Shown here piece by piece: positions 22,124 through 31,660 of a stretch of 64,000 nt of DNA; position 1 is the stretch's first letter; every line of letters starts with the position of its first letter. Below the pieces are notes generated by a model. The model worked only from the letters and a program-made list of their open reading frames with translations. It was not told the DNA's origin and ran no database searches. Where the stretch lies: positions 1-64,000 of the forward strand of contig NZ_BCTL01000011.1 in the NCBI RefSeq assembly GCF_001571265.1. The letters run 5' to 3'. The position numbers were made by a program, and so were the translations under genes. This DNA comes from Cedecea neteri NBRC 105707 = ATCC 33855. GTDB lineage: Bacteria > Pseudomonadota > Gammaproteobacteria > Enterobacterales > Enterobacteriaceae.

Positions 22124-23368
22124 ATGAGTTCGCAAGCTTCTGGACTACTGCAGCGCTTTGCCCGCGGCAGCCTCGTAAAACAAATTCTCGTTGGCCTGGT
22201 GCTGGGCATCATACTCGCGCTGGTCTCCAAACCCGCCGCCGTGGCAACCGGCCTGCTCGGGACGCTGTTCGTCGGCGCGCTGAAAGCCGTGGCGCCAGTG
22301 CTGGTTCTGACGCTGGTGATGGCTTCTATTGCTAACCACCAGCACGGCCAAAAAACCAATATCCGCCCTATCCTGGTGCTGTACCTGCTGGGCACCTTCT
22401 CCGCCGCACTGACGGCGGTCGTCGTTAGCTTTATGTTCCCTTCCACGCTTCACCTGACCAGCAGCGCCACGGATATTTCGCCGCCGTCAGGGATCGTCGA
22501 AGTGATACACGGCCTGCTGATGAGCACGATTGCCAACCCGATAGATGCCCTGCTGAACGCCAACTACATCGGCATTTTGGTATGGGCCGTCGGCCTGGGC
22601 TTTGCCCTGCGACACGGCAATGAAACCACCAAAAACCTGGTGAACGATTTGTCTGACGCGGTGACCTTTATCGTGAAAGTGGTTATCCGCTTTGCGCCCA
22701 TCGGGATCTTCGGCCTGGTCGCTTCTACGCTCGCCACGACCGGCTTCTCTACGCTGTGGAGCTACGCCCAGCTGCTGCTGGTGCTGCTGGGCTGCATGTT
22801 CGGCGTGGCGCTGATCATCAACCCGCTGCTGGTGTTTATCACCACTCGCCGTAACCCATACCCGCTGGTGCTGGCCTGCCTGCGCGAAAGCGGCGTGACC
22901 GCGTTCTTCACCCGCAGCTCGGCGGCGAACATTCCGGTCAACATGAGTATGTGCCAGAAGATGAACCTGGATCGCGATACTTATTCGGTGTCGATTCCGC
23001 TGGGGGCAACGATCAATATGGCCGGGGCCGCAATAACAATTACGGTGCTGACGCTGGCTGCGGTGCACACGCTGGGCGTGCCGGTGGATCTGCCGACGGC
23101 ACTGCTGCTGAGCGTGGTGGCTTCACTTTGCGCCTGTGGGGCTTCTGGCGTGGCGGGCGGTTCGCTGCTACTGATCCCGCTGGCCTGCGGCATGTTTGGC
23201 ATCCCGAACGAGATTGCCATGCAGGTGGTGGCGGTAGGCTTCATCATCGGCGTATTGCAGGATTCCTGTGAAACCGCGCTGAACTCTTCGACCGACGTTA
23301 TCTTTACCGCTGCCGTTTGTCAGGCAGAAGATGCTCGTCTGGCGAAGACCGATTTGTTACGCGGTTAA
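22124..23368 (+). CDS. sstT: Sodium/serine-threonine symporter
   Basis: This 414-residue DAACS-family transporter imports serine and threonine with Na+. It matches E. coli SstT along its length, including the serine-rich hairpin motif [25 protein letters not shown] and the NSSTDV block near the C-terminus that binds substrate and sodium. The chosen ATG at 22124 follows AGGAAGG and starts [20 protein letters not shown]; the longer frame is leader. ygjV, which follows sstT in E. coli, is missing here. Confidence 0.94.
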   Translation: MSSQASGLLQRFARGSLVKQILVGLVLGIILALVSKPAAVATGLLGTLFVGALKAVAPVLVLTLVMASIANHQHGQKTNIRPILVLYLLGTFSAALTAVVVSFMFPSTLHLTSSATDISPPSGIVEVIHGLLMSTIANPIDALLNANYIGILVWAVGLGFALRHGNETTKNLVNDLSDAVTFIVKVVIRFAPIGIFGLVASTLATTGFSTLWSYAQLLLVLLGCMFGVALIINPLLVFITTRRNPYPLVLACLRESGVTAFFTRSSAANIPVNMSMCQKMNLDRDTYSVSIPLGATINMAGAAITITVLTLAAVHTLGVPVDLPTALLLSVVASLCACGASGVAGGSLLLIPLACGMFGIPNEIAMQVVAVGFIIGVLQDSCETALNSSTDVIFTAAVCQAEDARLAKTDLLRG

Positions 23369-23429
23369 TATTAACGAGCCACGCTGGGTGTTCGGTACTG
23401 ATTTAAACTGCAGCATCGTTTCTGGTTTT

Positions 23430-23518
23430 TACCCTCACCCTAACCCTCTCCCTACAAGGGAGAGGGTATAAACCCTGTATCCCCCAGCTTGTTTTCTCCC
23501 TCGCCGCCGGGGAGAAAG
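23430..23518. repeat. Dispersed palindromic repeat, copy 3 (sstT-uxaA)
   Basis: CCCTCACCCTAACC leads into a CTCTCCC-TACAA-GGGAGAG hairpin (23431-23474). A second hairpin TTTCTCCC/GGGGAGAAA lies at 23492-23517. The element sits between the convergent sstT and uxaA genes and probably ends both transcripts. Confidence 0.75.
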
Positions 23519-23521
23519 CAT

Positions 23522-25009
23522 TCATAGCGTGACGCCGCTTTTAAACAGCGCCAGCTCGCGAAAATCATTTTTCTCGTTGCAGGTTGGCGCGCCGTTTACT
23601 TTCTCAACTATCGTCTCAATAAACTGCGCCAGCAGCTCGGGCATGGTGCTGCCGTGCAGCAGCCTCCCTGCATCAAAGTCTATCCAGTGCGGTTTTTTCG
23701 CGGCCAGTTCGCTGTTGGTGGCGATTTTTAGCGTCGGCACAAAACCGCCGTAGGGCGTCCCTCGCCCGGTGCTGAACAACACCATGTGGCAGCCTGCCCC
23801 CGCCAAAGCGCTGGTGGCGACCGCATCGTTACCCGGCGCGCTCAGCAGGTTTAAACCTGCCAGTTTTAACCTTTCGCCATAGCGAAGAACGTCAACAACC
23901 TCGCTTTCACCGGCTTTTTGCGTACAGCCGAGGGATTTCTCTTCGAGCGTGGTGATCCCGCCCGCTTTATTCCCCGGCGACGGATTCTCGTAGATGGGCT
24001 GCTGGTGTTCGATGAAGTAGCGTTTGAAGTCGTTGACCATCTCCACCGTTTTCTCGAACGTGGCTTCGTCACGGCAATGGCTCATCAACAGCTGTTCCGC
24101 ACCAAACATTTCCGGCACTTCCGTCAGCACCGTGGTGCCGCCGTTCGCTACAACATAATCAGAAAACCGGCCCAGCATCGGGTTGGCGGTAATGCCGGAG
24201 AGGCCGTCCGAGCCGCCGCATTCCAGCCCGAATTTTAGCTCGCTCAGTTTGCCCGGTTCGCGCCTGTCGTGGCGCATGGCTTCATACAAGGCGTGGAGAT
24301 GTTCCAGCCCCGCTTCAACCTCATCGTCCTGCTGCTGAAGCGCCATGAAATGGACGCGTTCGGGGTCGTATTCGCCTAAGGTTTCGCGGAAAGCGCTGAT
24401 CTGGTTATTCTCGCAGCCCAACCCCACCACCAACACCGCCCCCGCGTTCGGGTGATGCACCATGTTTTGCAGCATGGTGCGGGTGTTGAGATGGTCATCC
24501 CCCAGCTGGGAACAGCCAAACTGATGGCTGAACAGCCAGGCACCGTCGATATCCGGGGCGTTATTGGTTTCCTGCAGAAAACGGCTCAGCATCTGGCGGG
24601 CAATGCCGTTCACGCAGCCGACGGTCGGCAGGATCCATAGCTCATTGCGGATGCCAACCGTGCCGTTGCTACGGCGATAGAGATTTACCTCACGGTCGCC
24701 AAAAGTCTTTGCTGGCTGGGTAATATCGGGCTGATAGCGATATTCATCGACATCGCTGAGGTTAGTGCGCAGGTTATGGGAGTGCAGATGGTCCCCTACG
24801 GCAACATTGCAAAGCGTATGACCAATGGGCAAGCCATACTTCACGACGTTTGCCCCTTCGGCAATCGGCTGGAGCGCGAACTTGTGGCCACGGGCGATCG
24901 GCTGTCGAAGCCTGAAAGTTTCCGCCGCAGCGCCCACCTCTTCGCCCTCCGCCAGATCCACCAACGCGACAGCAACGTTATCCAGCGCATGGATCCTGAT
25001 ATATCGCAT
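23522..25009 (-). CDS. uxaA: Altronate dehydratase
   Basis: This 495-residue enzyme, the same length as in E. coli, dehydrates D-altronate to 2-keto-3-deoxygluconate in galacturonate breakdown. The N-terminal SAF domain (about 1-90) precedes the iron-dependent catalytic domain with GCVNGIARQ, SHQFGCSQLGDDH, GLECGGSDGLSGITANP and ENPSPGNKAGGITTLEEKS. It follows uxaC by seven bases in the same operon, as in E. coli. Confidence 0.96.
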   Translation of the reverse strand: MRYIRIHALDNVAVALVDLAEGEEVGAAAETFRLRQPIARGHKFALQPIAEGANVVKYGLPIGHTLCNVAVGDHLHSHNLRTNLSDVDEYRYQPDITQPAKTFGDREVNLYRRSNGTVGIRNELWILPTVGCVNGIARQMLSRFLQETNNAPDIDGAWLFSHQFGCSQLGDDHLNTRTMLQNMVHHPNAGAVLVVGLGCENNQISAFRETLGEYDPERVHFMALQQQDDEVEAGLEHLHALYEAMRHDRREPGKLSELKFGLECGGSDGLSGITANPMLGRFSDYVVANGGTTVLTEVPEMFGAEQLLMSHCRDEATFEKTVEMVNDFKRYFIEHQQPIYENPSPGNKAGGITTLEEKSLGCTQKAGESEVVDVLRYGERLKLAGLNLLSAPGNDAVATSALAGAGCHMVLFSTGRGTPYGGFVPTLKIATNSELAAKKPHWIDFDAGRLLHGSTMPELLAQFIETIVEKVNGAPTCNEKNDFRELALFKSGVTL

Positions 25010-25016
25010 CTCAGCC

Positions 25017-26429
25017 TCAGTTCAGCTCAATGGCAAAGTAGTCACGGGCGTTGTTGAAGCAGATGTTTTTCACCATCTCCCCCAGCAGCGGCATATCTTC
25101 AGGTACTTCGCCCGCCTGAACCCAGTGGCCGAGCATGCGGCACAGAATACGGCGGAAATATTCGTGGCGCGTGTAGGAGAGGAAGCTGCGGCTGTCGGTC
25201 AGCATACCGACGAAGCGGCTCAGCAGCCCGAGCTGAGCAAGCTGATTCATCTGCCGTTCCATGCCGTCTTTCTGATCGTTAAACCACCAGCCGGAGCCGA
25301 ACTGCATTTTTCCCGGCATGCCTTCGCCCTGGAAGTTACCGACCATCGTGCCAATCACTTCGTTATCCCGTGGATTGAGGCAGTAGAGAATGGTTTTCGG
25401 CAGCAGATTTTCTTCATTTTGTTTGCTTAACAACTTCGACAGCGGCTCGGCCAGCGGGCGATCGTTGATGGAATCAAAGCCTACGTCCGGCCCCAGCAGG
25501 CGGAACTGCCGCTGGTTGTTATTGCGCAGCGCGCCGATGTGGTACTGCTGCACCCAGCCGCGACGGGCATATTCAGTGCCCAGCCAGGCCAGCACGGCCG
25601 TTTTAAACTGCGCGACTTCGGTATCGTTAACCGCGCCGCCCGCCAGACGACGGGCAAGAATGGCGTCCAGCGTGGCTTCATCCGCTTCAGCAAAGACCAC
25701 CACGTCCAGCGCGTGGTCGGCAACCTTGCAGCCGTGGGCGGCAAAATGATCGAGTCTTTTACCCAGCGCGACCTGCAGATCGCTAAAGCGACGGATGTCG
25801 GTATCAGACACCGCTGACAGCGTCGAAATGTAATCGCTAAACGTTGCCTGCTCGATATTAAAGGCTTTGTCAGGCCGCCAGCTCGGCAACACTTTAATGT
25901 CGAAGCTGCGGTCTTTGGCCACGGCGGCGTGGTGTTCCAGAGAATCCACCGGATCGTCAGTGGTGCCGACCATTTTCACTTTCATCTGCTGCATGATGCC
26001 CCGAGCGGTAAATGAATCTTGCTCCAACAAGGCGTTGCACTGCTGCCAGATTTCCTCAGCTGTTGCCGGCGAAAGCAGCTTGCCGGTAATGCCAAACGGG
26101 CGGCGCAGCTCCAGATGCGTCCAGTGATACAGCGGGTTGCCAAGGGTATGCGGCACGGTGGCGGCCCAGGCGTCAAACTTTTCACGATCGCTGGCGGCGA
26201 CGGTGCAAAGCCGCTCGGCCACGCCGTTAGTCCGCATCGCGCGCCATTTATAGTGATCCCCTTTCAGCCAGATGTCATACAGGTTTTTAAAGCGATAGTT
26301 GTCGGCTATTTGCTGCGGCGGCAGATGGCAGTGGTAGTCAAAAATGGGCTGTGATTTCGCGTAGTCATGGTAAAGGCGGCGGGCGAATTCGGTATCAAGA
26401 AGAAAATCTTCGGTCATAAACGGGGCCAT
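25017..26429 (-). CDS. uxaC: Uronate isomerase
   Basis: This 470-residue amidohydrolase-superfamily enzyme converts glucuronate to fructuronate and galacturonate to tagaturonate. It matches E. coli UxaC, with metal ligands in FDYHCHLPP near residue 30 and the conserved blocks HITELRRPFG-like (here [10 protein letters not shown]), [12 protein letters not shown] and [20 protein letters not shown]. It heads the uxaC-uxaA operon and is divergent from exuT. A candidate ExuR operator lies about 50 bases upstream. Confidence 0.96.
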   Translation of the reverse strand: MAPFMTEDFLLDTEFARRLYHDYAKSQPIFDYHCHLPPQQIADNYRFKNLYDIWLKGDHYKWRAMRTNGVAERLCTVAASDREKFDAWAATVPHTLGNPLYHWTHLELRRPFGITGKLLSPATAEEIWQQCNALLEQDSFTARGIMQQMKVKMVGTTDDPVDSLEHHAAVAKDRSFDIKVLPSWRPDKAFNIEQATFSDYISTLSAVSDTDIRRFSDLQVALGKRLDHFAAHGCKVADHALDVVVFAEADEATLDAILARRLAGGAVNDTEVAQFKTAVLAWLGTEYARRGWVQQYHIGALRNNNQRQFRLLGPDVGFDSINDRPLAEPLSKLLSKQNEENLLPKTILYCLNPRDNEVIGTMVGNFQGEGMPGKMQFGSGWWFNDQKDGMERQMNQLAQLGLLSRFVGMLTDSRSFLSYTRHEYFRRILCRMLGHWVQAGEVPEDMPLLGEMVKNICFNNARDYFAIELN

Positions 26430-26480
26430 AGTGGGGCGTCCTCAGCAAATAGCGTTTCTATGCTTGTGCATGATGGAACA

Positions 26481-26493
26481 AAGTTATCACACC
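26481..26493 (-). promoter_or_regulatory. Candidate ExuR operator, uxaC side
   Basis: On the minus strand the sequence reads GGTGTGATAACTT, closely resembling TGTATGACAAGTT near exuT and GGTATAACAAATT before exuR. A common pattern KGTRTRAYAANTT in all three hexuronate promoters points to ExuR. ExuR controls these genes in E. coli. Confidence 0.45.
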
Positions 26494-26664
26494 AATTTTT
26501 GGGCAACGACCTCAATTTTGAGTTAAAGCTCACAAAATCGACACATCAATCCCTTCCTGGTGGGCTAAAATCAGGCCAAACCCCGCACCAACTCTGGCCT
26601 TTAGCCTTGATACAGCAAGGCACTACCTGAAAATGCTTTTGTGATATCACTCAACTTATAAAGA

Positions 26665-26677
26665 TGTATGACAAGTT
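26665..26677 (+). promoter_or_regulatory. Candidate ExuR operator, exuT side
   Basis: TGTATGACAAGTT shares its core with the other two candidate sites. It lies in the 374-base uxaC-exuT gap about 130 bases before the exuT start. The rest of the gap is AT-rich promoter DNA, with a GTGATATCAC palindrome at 26641-26650, plus the exuT leader. Confidence 0.45.
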
Positions 26678-26694
26678 ATCTTTCAAGCCGTCGC

Positions 26695-26803
26695 AGTACC
26701 TCTTGCCGGGCAACGCTTGCCACGGCCCACGGGTGACAAGAGCAGGAACGGAAGCCGGTTTATCGGAAACAACGTTCACAATAAAGACGGGATGGGGTTA
26801 GAA
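26695..26803 (+). other. Structured 5' leader of exuT
   Basis: The GC-rich leader can form CTCTTG/CAAGAG pairing (near 26700 and 26738) around smaller hairpins such as GGCAA-CGC-TTGCC. It has no T-run and no open frame of note. It may simply protect the message or host a small-RNA target; no known riboswitch class is recognised. Confidence 0.3.
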
Positions 26804-28105
26804 ATGCGAAAAATAAAAGGTTTACGCTGGTACATGATAGCGCTGGTGACGCTGGGCACCGTGCTGGGCTATCTGACCCGCAATACGGTTGCCGTCGCGG
26901 CACCTACGCTGATGAGCGAACTGAATATCACCACGCAGCAATACTCGTGGATCATCGCCGCCTATTCGGCTTGTTACACCATTATGCAGCCGGTTGCTGG
27001 CTATCTGCTGGACGTGCTCGGTACCAAAGTTGGCTATGCGGTGTTTGCCGTGGCCTGGGCGGTTTTCTGCGGCGCAACCGCGCTGGCGGGCAGCTGGGGC
27101 GGACTGGCACTTGCCCGTGGTGCGGTCGGTGCCGCTGAAGCCGCGATGATCCCAGCCGGATTAAAGGCCAGCAGCGAGTGGTTCCCCGCCAAAGAGCGCT
27201 CTATTGCGGTGGGCTACTTCAACGTGGGATCTTCCATTGGTGCAATGATTGCCCCGCCGCTGGTGGTATGGGCGATCGTGATGCACAGCTGGCAGATGGC
27301 ATTCATGATTACTGGCGTGCTGAGTTTTGTCTGGGCAATGGTCTGGCTGTGGTTCTATAAAAATCCGCGTGATCAGAAAAAGCTCTCCAGCGAAGAACGC
27401 GAATACATCATTAGCGGCCAGGAAGCCCATCACCAGACCGATAACACGAAAAAGATGTCGGCCTGGAAAATTCTGCGCAACCGTCAGTTCTGGGGCATCG
27501 CCCTGCCGCGCTTCCTGGCGGAACCCGCATGGGGCACATTCAACGCATGGATCCCGCTGTTCATGTTTAAAGCTTATGGCTTCAATCTGAAAGAGATCGC
27601 GATGTTCGCGTGGATGCCGATGCTTTTCGCCGACTTTGGCTGCATTCTTGGGGGCTATTTACCGCCGCTGTTCCAGCGCTGGTTTGGCGTTAACCTGATT
27701 GTTTCGCGCAAGCTGGTCGTGACGATGGGCGCGGTATTGATGATTGGGCCCGGCACCATTGGTCTGTTTACCAGCCCCTATGTAGCGATTGCTTTACTCT
27801 GCGTGGGCGGATTTGCACACCAGGCACTGTCCGGGGCGTTAATCACCCTGTCGTCCGACGTTTTTGGCCGCAACGAAGTCGCAACGGCGAACGGACTGAC
27901 GGGCATGGCGGCCTGGACCGCCAGCACATTGTTTGCCCTGGTCGTCGGCGCGCTGGCCGACACGATGGGCTTCAGCCCGCTTTTCGCGGCGCTGGCCGTG
28001 TTCGATCTTCTCGGCGCGATCGTTATCTGGACGGTGCTGAAAAACCAGTCTGCCAGCGAACTCGCCGCCGCGGCTCCCGTGCCGGATGCCGTGACACAGT
28101 CTTAA
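26804..28105 (+). CDS. exuT: Hexuronate transporter
   Basis: This 433-residue MFS transporter (anion:cation symporter family) takes up galacturonate and glucuronate. It matches E. coli ExuT from RKIKGLRWYMIALVTLG onward, with twelve predicted helices and conserved YLTRNTVAVAAPTL, GAAEAAMIPAGLKASSEWF and PRFLAEPAWGTFNAW. The ATG at 26804 follows GGGG by six bases and matches the E. coli protein; 29 upstream in-frame codons are leader. Divergent from uxaCA and followed by exuR, forming the hexuronate uptake and catabolism cluster. Confidence 0.95.
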   Translation: MRKIKGLRWYMIALVTLGTVLGYLTRNTVAVAAPTLMSELNITTQQYSWIIAAYSACYTIMQPVAGYLLDVLGTKVGYAVFAVAWAVFCGATALAGSWGGLALARGAVGAAEAAMIPAGLKASSEWFPAKERSIAVGYFNVGSSIGAMIAPPLVVWAIVMHSWQMAFMITGVLSFVWAMVWLWFYKNPRDQKKLSSEEREYIISGQEAHHQTDNTKKMSAWKILRNRQFWGIALPRFLAEPAWGTFNAWIPLFMFKAYGFNLKEIAMFAWMPMLFADFGCILGGYLPPLFQRWFGVNLIVSRKLVVTMGAVLMIGPGTIGLFTSPYVAIALLCVGGFAHQALSGALITLSSDVFGRNEVATANGLTGMAAWTASTLFALVVGALADTMGFSPLFAALAVFDLLGAIVIWTVLKNQSASELAAAAPVPDAVTQS

Positions 28106-28111
28106 TGTAAA

Positions 28112-28136
28112 AGCCGCCGCCTTCGGGCGGCAATTC
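28112..28136 (+). terminator. Stem-loop terminator after exuT
   Basis: GCCGCC and GGCGGC arms around a short loop follow the exuT stop by about six bases. The T-run is weak, so some read-through to exuR is possible. Confidence 0.6.
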
Positions 28137-28170
28137 TCACCCTGGTTGCTAGAGCGTCATCGGGAAAAGT

Positions 28171-28183
28171 GGTATAACAAATT
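28171..28183 (+). promoter_or_regulatory. Candidate ExuR operator, exuR promoter
   Basis: GGTATAACAAATT lies 33 bases before the exuR start, overlapping where its promoter should be, as expected for autoregulation. It shares its pattern with the sites near uxaC and exuT. Confidence 0.45.
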
Positions 28184-28215
28184 CATTCACGTACAGCCCT
28201 CTTCCGGAGCAACTT

Positions 28216-28992
28216 ATGGATGCCGTAGAACCCCGCCGCCTTTATCAGCAGCTTGCCGCCGAATTAAAACAACGTATTGAAAGCGGTGTTTATCAGGTCG
28301 GAGAAAAACTGCCTGCGGAGCGGTTTATCGCCGAAGAAAAAAACGTCAGCCGTACCGTCGTTCGTGAAGCGATCATTATGCTGGAAGTAGAAGGCTATGT
28401 TGAGGTTCGCAAAGGCTCAGGCATTCACGTTATGTCTAACCAGGCAAAATATATGACCGTGCCGGATGAGCGCTTTGAGTTTGCCAATTATGGCCCTTTC
28501 GAGCTGCTGCAGGCGAGACAGCTTATTGAAAGTAATATCGCGGAGTTCGCCGCAACCCAGGTCACCAAGCAAGATATTGTGAAACTGATGGAGATCCAGG
28601 AAAAAGCGCGAAAAGAGCAAACTTATCGTGATTCTGAGTGGGATCTCCAGTTTCACGTCCAGGTTGCGCTGTCGACGCAAAACGGCGCGCTGGCGACCAT
28701 CGTCGAAAAAATGTGGAGCCACCGCATCTACAACCCATACTGGAAGAAACTGCACGAACACATCGATATGCGCCCGGTAGACAACTGGTGCGATGACCAT
28801 GACCAGATTCTTAAGGCTCTGATTCGTAAAGACCCACACGCCGCAAAATTGGCGATGTGGCAACATCTTGAAAATACTCGCCAAATGCTGTTTAACGCCA
28901 CCAGCGATGATTTTGAATTCAATGCCGACCGCTATTTTTTTGCAGAAAATCCGGTGATTCACCTTGATACAGCCGCAAACGGTCAAAAATAG
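28216..28992 (+). CDS. exuR: Hexuronate regulon repressor
   Basis: This 258-residue GntR-family (FadR subgroup) repressor is the same length as E. coli ExuR. The N-terminal winged helix (about 8-75) includes [28 protein letters not shown] and [10 protein letters not shown]. The C-terminal all-helical FCD domain binds the inducer, with metal-type residues in [12 protein letters not shown] and [22 protein letters not shown]. It represses uxaCA and exuT, relieved by galacturonate or glucuronate products. Confidence 0.95.
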   Translation: MDAVEPRRLYQQLAAELKQRIESGVYQVGEKLPAERFIAEEKNVSRTVVREAIIMLEVEGYVEVRKGSGIHVMSNQAKYMTVPDERFEFANYGPFELLQARQLIESNIAEFAATQVTKQDIVKLMEIQEKARKEQTYRDSEWDLQFHVQVALSTQNGALATIVEKMWSHRIYNPYWKKLHEHIDMRPVDNWCDDHDQILKALIRKDPHAAKLAMWQHLENTRQMLFNATSDDFEFNADRYFFAENPVIHLDTAANGQK

Positions 28993-29311
28993 TCATTTTT
29001 CCCGCCGAGGGTAAGCAAACCATAAATAGTGTCAGCGTTTGTAAATACCCTCGCCAGCCTCTCCCCCAGTAAGCAAAATCATTGCTCAACGAACTGCAAA
29101 TACTGTGACGTATAACGCGTAGTTTTGTTACAATTAGATGCAATTTCACCGTCTGTGTGGGTTTCGCGCCCTCTCGCTGTCGTTTCACGTCATGTTATTT
29201 GACTCAGCGGCGCGGGCAGTGAGTTGTAGCCAGCAAATGATAATAAAAACCATGCTGCATTCTGCTCATCCGTTTACACCGGCGACCTAAACGAAGTGCC
29301 AGGAACCCTGA
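28993..29311. other. Intergenic region exuR-yqjA
   Basis: No gene is seen in these 319 bases. A CGAGGGTA/TACCCTCG inverted repeat with a 32-base loop (29006-29053) may end exuR transcription. The remainder should hold the yqjA-mzrA promoter. In E. coli this operon is under CpxR control, but I could not identify a convincing CpxR box here. Confidence 0.4.
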
Positions 29312-29974
29312 ATGGAACTACTGACTCAACTGCTCTCCGCTCTCTGGAGCCAGGATTTTGAAACGCTCGCCAATCCATCGATGATTGGCATGCTCTATTT
29401 TGTGCTGTTCATGATTTTATTTCTTGAGAACGGCATACTGCCGGCGGCGTTCTTACCCGGCGACAGTTTGCTCGTGCTGGTTGGCGTTCTGATTGCTAAA
29501 GGCGCGATGGGTTTTCCGGAAACCATCGCGCTGCTGACCATTGCCGCAAGCCTCGGCAGCTGGCTGGGCTATATCCAGGGGCGCTGGCTGGGAAACACCC
29601 GCCTCGTCCAAAACTGGCTGTCGCATCTGCCGGCCCATTATCACCAACGCTCACACCAGCTTTTCCATAAGCACGGGCTGTCTGCGCTGCTCATTGGCCG
29701 CTTTATCGCTTTTGTTCGCACTCTGTTGCCAACTATTGCCGGATTATCGGGTCTTAGCAGCACCCGCTTCCAGTTCTTCAACTGGATGAGCGGCCTGCTG
29801 TGGATATTGATTCTGACGACCCTGGGATATTTGCTGGGCAAAACGCCGGTCTTCCTGAAGTACGAAGACGCTTTGATGTCGTGCCTGATGCTGATCCCGG
29901 TGGTGCTCCTGGTCATCGGTCTGGTTGGTTCGTTAATCGTGCTTTGGCGTAAAAAACGCAGCCAAAGTCGCTAG
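29312..29974 (+). CDS. yqjA: DedA-family inner-membrane protein
   Basis: This 220-residue DedA-family membrane protein is a close match to E. coli YqjA. Conserved features are the acidic [18 protein letters not shown] segment (about 40-57) and the C-terminal [19 protein letters not shown] block. The family supports proton motive force, lipid flipping and cell division; in E. coli YqjA helps alkaline tolerance and drug resistance. It precedes mzrA by nine bases in an operon. Confidence 0.94.
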   Translation: MELLTQLLSALWSQDFETLANPSMIGMLYFVLFMILFLENGILPAAFLPGDSLLVLVGVLIAKGAMGFPETIALLTIAASLGSWLGYIQGRWLGNTRLVQNWLSHLPAHYHQRSHQLFHKHGLSALLIGRFIAFVRTLLPTIAGLSGLSSTRFQFFNWMSGLLWILILTTLGYLLGKTPVFLKYEDALMSCLMLIPVVLLVIGLVGSLIVLWRKKRSQSR

Positions 29975-29983
29975 AGGGATTCG

Positions 29984-30361
29984 ATGAAATTAGCTTTCAC
30001 TCGCCGCCTGAGGGCGGCGCTGCTTGTTGGAGCCCTGGCCATTGCGTCGCTGATGGTATGGTCCGGCATGCAGAATAAGGATTCCACACTCGAGATCCGT
30101 GCCTCACGGCAGGGCGGGAGTATTCCCGACGGCTTCTATGTCTGGCACCACCTGGATGCCAACGGTATTCGCTTTAAAAGCATTACGCCGCTCAACAACA
30201 CGCTATTGGTCACGTTTGATTCTAGCGCGCAGAGCGAGGCGGCAAAAGAAGTCCTCAATCGCACGCTGCCCCAAGGGTATGTTATTGCTCAGCAGGATGG
30301 AGATAAAGACGCTCTGGCCTGGCTTTCTATTCTGCGCCCTGACCATAACCACCTCGGCTGA
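29984..30361 (+). CDS. mzrA: EnvZ/OmpR modulator MzrA
   Basis: This 125-residue single-pass inner-membrane protein has an N-terminal anchor (about residues 13-30) and a periplasmic domain. The PDGFYVWHHLDANGIRFKSITPLNN and LVTFDSS blocks match E. coli MzrA (127 residues), which touches EnvZ in the periplasm and raises OmpR phosphorylation, linking Cpx stress to porin control. AGAGGG precedes the ATG. It is the second gene of the yqjA operon. Confidence 0.9.
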   Translation: MKLAFTRRLRAALLVGALAIASLMVWSGMQNKDSTLEIRASRQGGSIPDGFYVWHHLDANGIRFKSITPLNNTLLVTFDSSAQSEAAKEVLNRTLPQGYVIAQQDGDKDALAWLSILRPDHNHLG

Positions 30362-30535
30362 TCCCCTTCTTTCAGTCTGAATTTGCTATCATCTTCTGGG
30401 TTTTTAGCAGATTCATGACTATGCTTTAGCTGTTTTTACCACGCTTTATCTACGCTTTTTCGACACTCTGGACCGACGCATGGAGTATGATCGTCTGATA
30501 CTTTTATGATTCGTCTTACAATGGAAGGTTTAAAC

Positions 30536-30904
30536 ATGAATTACCGCACCGTACTGGCACTTGCTTTACTCACCCTGACCTCTGCCGCACAGGCAAATAC
30601 CTTGTGCAGCGAGAAAGAGCAGGATATTCAACGCGAGATTGGCTATGCGGAAAAACACAATAATCAGCACCGTATTGATGGTCTGAAAAAGGCCCTGAGT
30701 GAAGTACGCGAAAACTGCAGCGATGCCGGCCTGCGCGCCGAGCACCAAAAGAAGATTGCTAAGCAGAAAGCTGAAATCGAAGAGCGTAAAGCCGATCTCG
30801 TCGAAGCCCGTCAGAAGGGTGACCCGGAAAAAATCACCAAACGTGAGAAGAAACTTGCGGAAGCAGAAGATAGCCTCCAAGCTTTAGAGAAGCGTGATTA
30901 CTGA
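30536..30904 (+). CDS. yqjC: YqjC-family exported coiled-coil protein (DUF1090)
   Basis: This 122-residue protein has a signal peptide (about 1-20, ending AQA/NTLC) and a lysine/glutamate-rich helical C-terminal half (KIAKQKAEIEERKADLVEARQ) that should form a coiled coil. It matches E. coli YqjC in length. Function is not established; in E. coli it starts the yqjCDEK group. The ATG at 30536 has GGAAGG eight bases upstream; the frame extends further without a ribosome site. Confidence 0.88.
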   Translation: MNYRTVLALALLTLTSAAQANTLCSEKEQDIQREIGYAEKHNNQHRIDGLKKALSEVRENCSDAGLRAEHQKKIAKQKAEIEERKADLVEARQKGDPEKITKREKKLAEAEDSLQALEKRDY

Positions 30905-30954
30905 TTGTGTAGTCGCAGACTTTAAGGATCCATCTCAAACACTCGGAGAGAACT

Positions 30955-31260
30955 ATGTCAAAAGATACTACGTCAGAACATTTACGCGCTGAGTTGAAAT
31001 CCCTGGCAGATACGCTTGAAGAAGTCCTGAGTGCGTCCACGGATAAATCAAAAACTGAACTGGACAAACTGCGAGCCAAAGCGGAAAAAACCCTCAAAGA
31101 GAGCCGTGACCGCCTCGGTGAAACCAGCGAAGCCATCGCCAAACAAACCCGCGAAGCCGCAGCCAAAGCGGATGATTATGTCCGCGAGAACCCGTGGACC
31201 GGCGTAGGCATTGGCGCTGCGGTCGGCGTCGTGCTGGGTGTGCTGCTGGCGCGTCGTTAA
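30955..31260 (+). CDS. yqjD: ElaB/YqjD-family membrane-anchored ribosome-binding protein
   Basis: This 101-residue DUF883 protein, identical in length to E. coli YqjD, has a charged amphipathic N-terminal region (SEHLRAELKSLADTLEEVL) and a C-terminal membrane anchor (NPWTGVGIGAAVGVVLGVLL, then ARR). In E. coli YqjD binds ribosomes and tethers them to the inner membrane in stationary phase. The yqjE gene starts one base after its stop. Confidence 0.93.
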   Translation: MSKDTTSEHLRAELKSLADTLEEVLSASTDKSKTELDKLRAKAEKTLKESRDRLGETSEAIAKQTREAAAKADDYVRENPWTGVGIGAAVGVVLGVLLARR

Positions 31261-31261
31261 G

Positions 31262-31660
31262 ATGGCGGATTCTCACCAAAGTCAGGGGCCGGGCAAAAGC
31301 GTGCTCGGGATTGGCCAACGGCTGGTCACCATTCTGGTCGGCATGGTCGAAACGCGCGTACGTCTTGCTGTGGTCGAGCTGGAAGAGGAAAAAGCACACA
31401 TCGTCCAGCTGCTGCTTATGCTCGGCTTGACCATGCTGTTCGCCGCCTTTGGCTTAATGAGCCTGATGGTGCTGATTATCTGGGCCGTTGATCCGCAGTA
31501 TCGTCTTAACGCCATGATTGCTACCACGGTCGTCCTGCTGTCGCTGGCATTGATCGGCGGTATCTGGACGCTGCGCAAGTCCCGTCAATCAACCCTGCTG
31601 CGCCACACCCGGCGTGAGCTGGAAAACGACAGGACCTTGCTGGAAGAGGATAAGCGATGA
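31262..31660 (+). CDS. yqjE: YqjE-family inner-membrane protein (phage holin superfamily III-like)
   Basis: This 132-residue protein has two predicted helices, LLLMLGLTMLFAAFGLMSLMVLIIW and MIATTVVLLSLALIGGIW, and charged ends. It matches E. coli YqjE (134 residues). Function unknown, probably acting with YqjD and YqjK at the membrane. The ATG at 31262 follows the yqjD stop directly and it overlaps yqjK by four bases, so translation is coupled. Confidence 0.9.
   Translation: MADSHQSQGPGKSVLGIGQRLVTILVGMVETRVRLAVVELEEEKAHIVQLLLMLGLTMLFAAFGLMSLMVLIIWAVDPQYRLNAMIATTVVLLSLALIGGIWTLRKSRQSTLLRHTRRELENDRTLLEEDKR

Noticed and set aside
26634-26655. CRP site upstream of exuT (TGTGATATCACTCAAC)
   Set aside because: The second half-site TCAAC fits TCACA poorly; the visible GTGATATCAC palindrome has the wrong spacing for CRP.
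29000-29060. CpxR box for the yqjA-mzrA operon
   Set aside because: GTAAG and GTAAA fragments are present but not as two GTAAA halves five bases apart.
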